NCBI GenBank assembly: GCA_001515955.1
Contig: LOES01000167.1
Span: 1-64,000, forward strand
Direction: 5' to 3'
Origin: Clostridia bacterium BRH_c25
GTDB lineage: Bacteria; Bacillota_A; Clostridia; Lutisporales; Lutisporaceae
DNA length: 64,000 nucleotides
Under the pieces are notes generated by a model. It made no database searches and had not been told where the DNA came from. It saw only the letters and a list, made by a program, of their open reading frames with translations. Positions 61,721-64,000 of the stretch are shown here, one piece after another (the stretch's first letter is position 1; every line of letters begins with the position of its first letter). Position numbers and translations under genes: made by a program.

Positions 61721-64000
61721 CAGAGTACATACTGTCTACCACATGAACCTTAAGTTCTCCTCCTGTAATCCACCGTGATAGCGTTCCTCCTGGAGTATGG
61801 ACATCGGTGACAAGGAGCTGTATGATATAGTCCCTGTTATCCGGAAACCACACCGGAATGTAATGCTTTCTGTACCTAAAGGGAGATGAGGGATTTTCCT
61901 TAAAGACAAATTGACCGCCCTCTTTTATTAGAGGAATAGCCGTATCATATCGGTATTCCGGTAGATAGACTTCCGCCGTCTGAGGCGCCGTAATCAGCTC
62001 CGGTCTGTCATAATTGGTGTTCACGGTGCTCGTAACACGAATAGAATAGCCGTAGCCCGATTTGAGATAACCTTTGGCTTTCGTATCATAATCCAGCACA
62101 GCACTTATCTTTAACTCAGCATAGAATTGTCGCCATACAAATTGGCCGCTCTCATACCTCTGCTCCCACCACGTTACTCTAGGCTGTTCATTTCTTTTCG
62201 GCGGATCAGGCAGCGCCCGACATTCCTCCGGTTCCTCATAGGATATGTTCTGGATCACAGCCTTTTGAGTATAGGTGTTGTTGTCGGCAGTGCTTTCATT
62301 GCCTAATGACTGTTCAGGATTGATAATCGCAATCAGGGTCACTTCCTTGTCGCTCTGCACATTGGGTGTATCCCATCGTATAGATACAACATTCCATGTA
62401 TCCTTTTCCATGACTACTGCATCAATTCGCTTTGACAAAGATAACTCAGGTATTTGAAATAGTACAGTGACATTTTGTCCCGGCGTAAAGTCCAGACTGC
62501 CCTTATTGGATACTTTGACAGTGGTAATGACAGACTGATTTTCCTTATATTGATCGGGCGTAATTCTTTGTACATCCAAATCATAAGGGCGTTCTAACAC
62601 CATTATTTCTGTCCAAACCCGGTTATTACTTGTATTAGTGTCTATGTACCCAATAGGCGGCGAGACTTCCGCCGACAATCGGATAGGTATACCTTTTTCC
62701 CCAGCCGTTTTTGTAACAAGAAAAGCTTTCTTTTCAAAGGCTTTAAAATTGGTTGTCGAGGGAATGTCAGGAATCGCATTACCGTTAATTGTGATACTCA
62801 GTCCTACGTCTGACAGCTCCTTATCAGTAGAGTTGGCAAAGAATACTGTAAAGCTGTATTCCTCCCGTTCATAGACGGTGGGCGGAGACGATAGGTTTAC
62901 CCATACATCACATAACAATTTCACCGGGTTATCTGGTGGATTGCTTGGTTCCTCAGGTTTATCCGGGTTGTCAGGTGGTTTTTCGGGATCATCAGGATTT
63001 TCAGGCGGGTCATCGGGTTCGCTGGGTGGATCATCAGGTTCTTCAGGGTGGTCTGGATCATCAGAAGGTCGTTCTACTACTCTAATATTCGAAACAGCAG
63101 TATTATTAATGGAATTCTCATCTGTAAAACCCTCCGGTGCTTCCACATTAGCCCACAGATTGTATACCTCGCCTTTGCTTCCCGCCGTCCCTGTAAAGGT
63201 AAAGACCTTTGTTTCCTGAGGCTTAAAGCTGACGGTTTTAGGAACTTGCGACAAGATAATTTCGTTATTTTTTGTCTGCAAAAGCACAGTTTCCAGCACT
63301 ATACCGCTGTGGTTAGTAAAGCTCACAGAATAACTGTAATCCTCATGTTCATATACCGTAGGTGGAGCTAATATGCTTACTGACAGATCACAAATTCTTG
63401 GTGTATCTGCTGGCTCCTCAGGTGGATTCTCAGGTTCTTCAGGTTCTTCAGGATTATCGTCAGGACTAGGCGTTGGTTCAGGTTCAGGGTCAACCACTTT
63501 AATTACCGCTGTAGCCGTGTTATTGGAAAGATTTCCATCTATAAAACCCACTTGTACACCAATATTAGCCCACAGGTGGATTTCATCGGCGGTAGTATCT
63601 GCGGTGTGTTTGATGACATAGGTTTTGCTTACGTTTGGTGTAAAGTCTTTCATTACAGGAATCTCTTCAATTAGGACACCATCCACCACACCTTTTAAGG
63701 GTACGTCATAGGCTGCACTCTTTCCACTGTTCATGTAAATCACAGTAAAGGAGTAGTTGTCGCCACGTTTCACCATGACTGGTGCTCGGATAACAACCGA
63801 TAAGTCGTTTCCCTCCTGTATCCTAAACTTGAAATAAAAGTCTACAGTGGGAATCTGGTAATTGATTTTCTGAGTAACAGAGGTCTGTGTCTTGTTTTCC
63901 CCATCAAAGTATTCAGCGCTCTCCGGCGTATAATCCCATTCAAGCCCCAAATATGTAAAGTTTCGAGATAAGCGGATATCATCTTTAGTAAAGGTTACGG
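61698..64000 (-). CDS. CARDB-repeat surface protein, N-terminus beyond window
   Basis: At least 767 codons, open to the window edge, so the start is not seen. Four CARDB-like beta domains of about 95 residues recur; the pattern SPPTVYEREEYSFTVFF followed by N-x-x-NN-x-T shows their likeness. The first three are joined by proline- and acid-rich linkers of 30-45 residues. The C-terminal part (WWEQRYESGQFVWRQFYAEL) has no sortase motif or membrane anchor. It is probably an exported adhesin or mating-contact protein of the ICE. Linker repeats could vary in length between strains. Confidence 0.82.
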   Translation of the reverse strand, partial: VTFTKDDIRLSRNFTYLGLEWDYTPESAEYFDGENKTQTSVTQKINYQIPTVDFYFKFRIQEGNDLSVVIRAPVMVKRGDNYSFTVIYMNSGKSAAYDVPLKGVVDGVLIEEIPVMKDFTPNVSKTYVIKHTADTTADEIHLWANIGVQVGFIDGNLSNNTATAVIKVVDPEPEPTPSPDDNPEEPEEPENPPEEPADTPRICDLSVSILAPPTVYEHEDYSYSVSFTNHSGIVLETVLLQTKNNEIILSQVPKTVSFKPQETKVFTFTGTAGSKGEVYNLWANVEAPEGFTDENSINNTAVSNIRVVERPSDDPDHPEEPDDPPSEPDDPPENPDDPEKPPDNPDKPEEPSNPPDNPVKLLCDVWVNLSSPPTVYEREEYSFTVFFANSTDKELSDVGLSITINGNAIPDIPSTTNFKAFEKKAFLVTKTAGEKGIPIRLSAEVSPPIGYIDTNTSNNRVWTEIMVLERPYDLDVQRITPDQYKENQSVITTVKVSNKGSLDFTPGQNVTVLFQIPELSLSKRIDAVVMEKDTWNVVSIRWDTPNVQSDKEVTLIAIINPEQSLGNESTADNNTYTQKAVIQNISYEEPEECRALPDPPKRNEQPRVTWWEQRYESGQFVWRQFYAELKISAVLDYDTKAKGYLKSGYGYSIRVTSTVNTNYDRPELITAPQTAEVYLPEYRYDTAIPLIKEGGQFVFKENPSSPFRYRKHYIPVWFPDNRDYIIQLLVTDVHTPGGTLSRWITGGELKVHVVDSMYSDDVTTGN

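Noticed and set aside
62900..63500. Repetitive bases in the surface-protein gene as a CRISPR or satellite array
   Set aside because: The repeats are codon-level proline/acid linkers between CARDB domains, with no spacer structure.

Overview
The DNA is AT-rich and looks like a low-GC, Gram-positive, spore-forming anaerobe of the Clostridia type. Evidence: strong AGGAGG-like ribosome binding sites, several TTG and GTG starts, a Spo0E-like small protein, and an integrative conjugative element (ICE) backbone of the kind common in Clostridioides and Enterococcus (Tn1549/CTn-like). I found no rRNA, tRNA or CRISPR array. All family names come from reading motifs, not from searches.

Layout. (1) 1-2951: a small element with perfect 320-bp inverted repeats around a short tyrosine recombinase, itself interrupted by an IS4-family insertion sequence. 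(2) 2981-8288: ordinary or decaying chromosomal genes: a frameshifted NIF3-like gene, then two divergent cassettes of TetR regulator, membrane protein and flavodoxin-type gene, the right one ending in gene remnants. (3) 8422-14755: accessory genes on the minus strand: a PD-(D/E)XK-like nuclease with a partner, HD-domain proteins, a DUF4139 protein, an HD-DUF429 fusion and a WYL regulator.

(4) 14961-36309: the most notable part, a nine-gene, roughly 21-kb minus-strand operon that reads as a DNA phosphorothioation (PT) defence system. The order is sulfur-transfer PP-loop protein (SspD/DndC-like), DUF4007 protein (SspB-like), large ATPase (SspC-like), cysteine desulfurase (SspA/DndA), DptF-, DptG- and DptH-like restriction proteins, and then a second, diverged DUF4007 protein plus a second large ATPase coupled to the end of dptH. 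The first four would place sulfur in the DNA backbone; FGH would sense and attack unmodified DNA; the job of the second SspB/SspC-like pair is unknown. A small Cro/CI-type regulator sits immediately upstream. DndB, DndD, DndE and SspE are not seen.

(5) 36453-64000: ICE backbone, mostly minus strand, closed by a strong terminator at 36453-36510. It carries a CARDB surface protein and prepilin peptidase (right edge), a 2401-residue methylase-helicase, a DUF3991/toprim primase-like protein, an AbiE-type toxin-antitoxin pair, a MobC/MobP relaxosome with a possible oriT, PcfB, a VirD4 coupling protein, a VirB2-like pilin, a VirB6/TrbL protein, PrgI, VirB4, a truncated CD1108-like protein and a RadC-like JAB protein. 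No ICE integrase is in the window, so whether the PT island is ICE cargo or its chromosomal neighbour is open.
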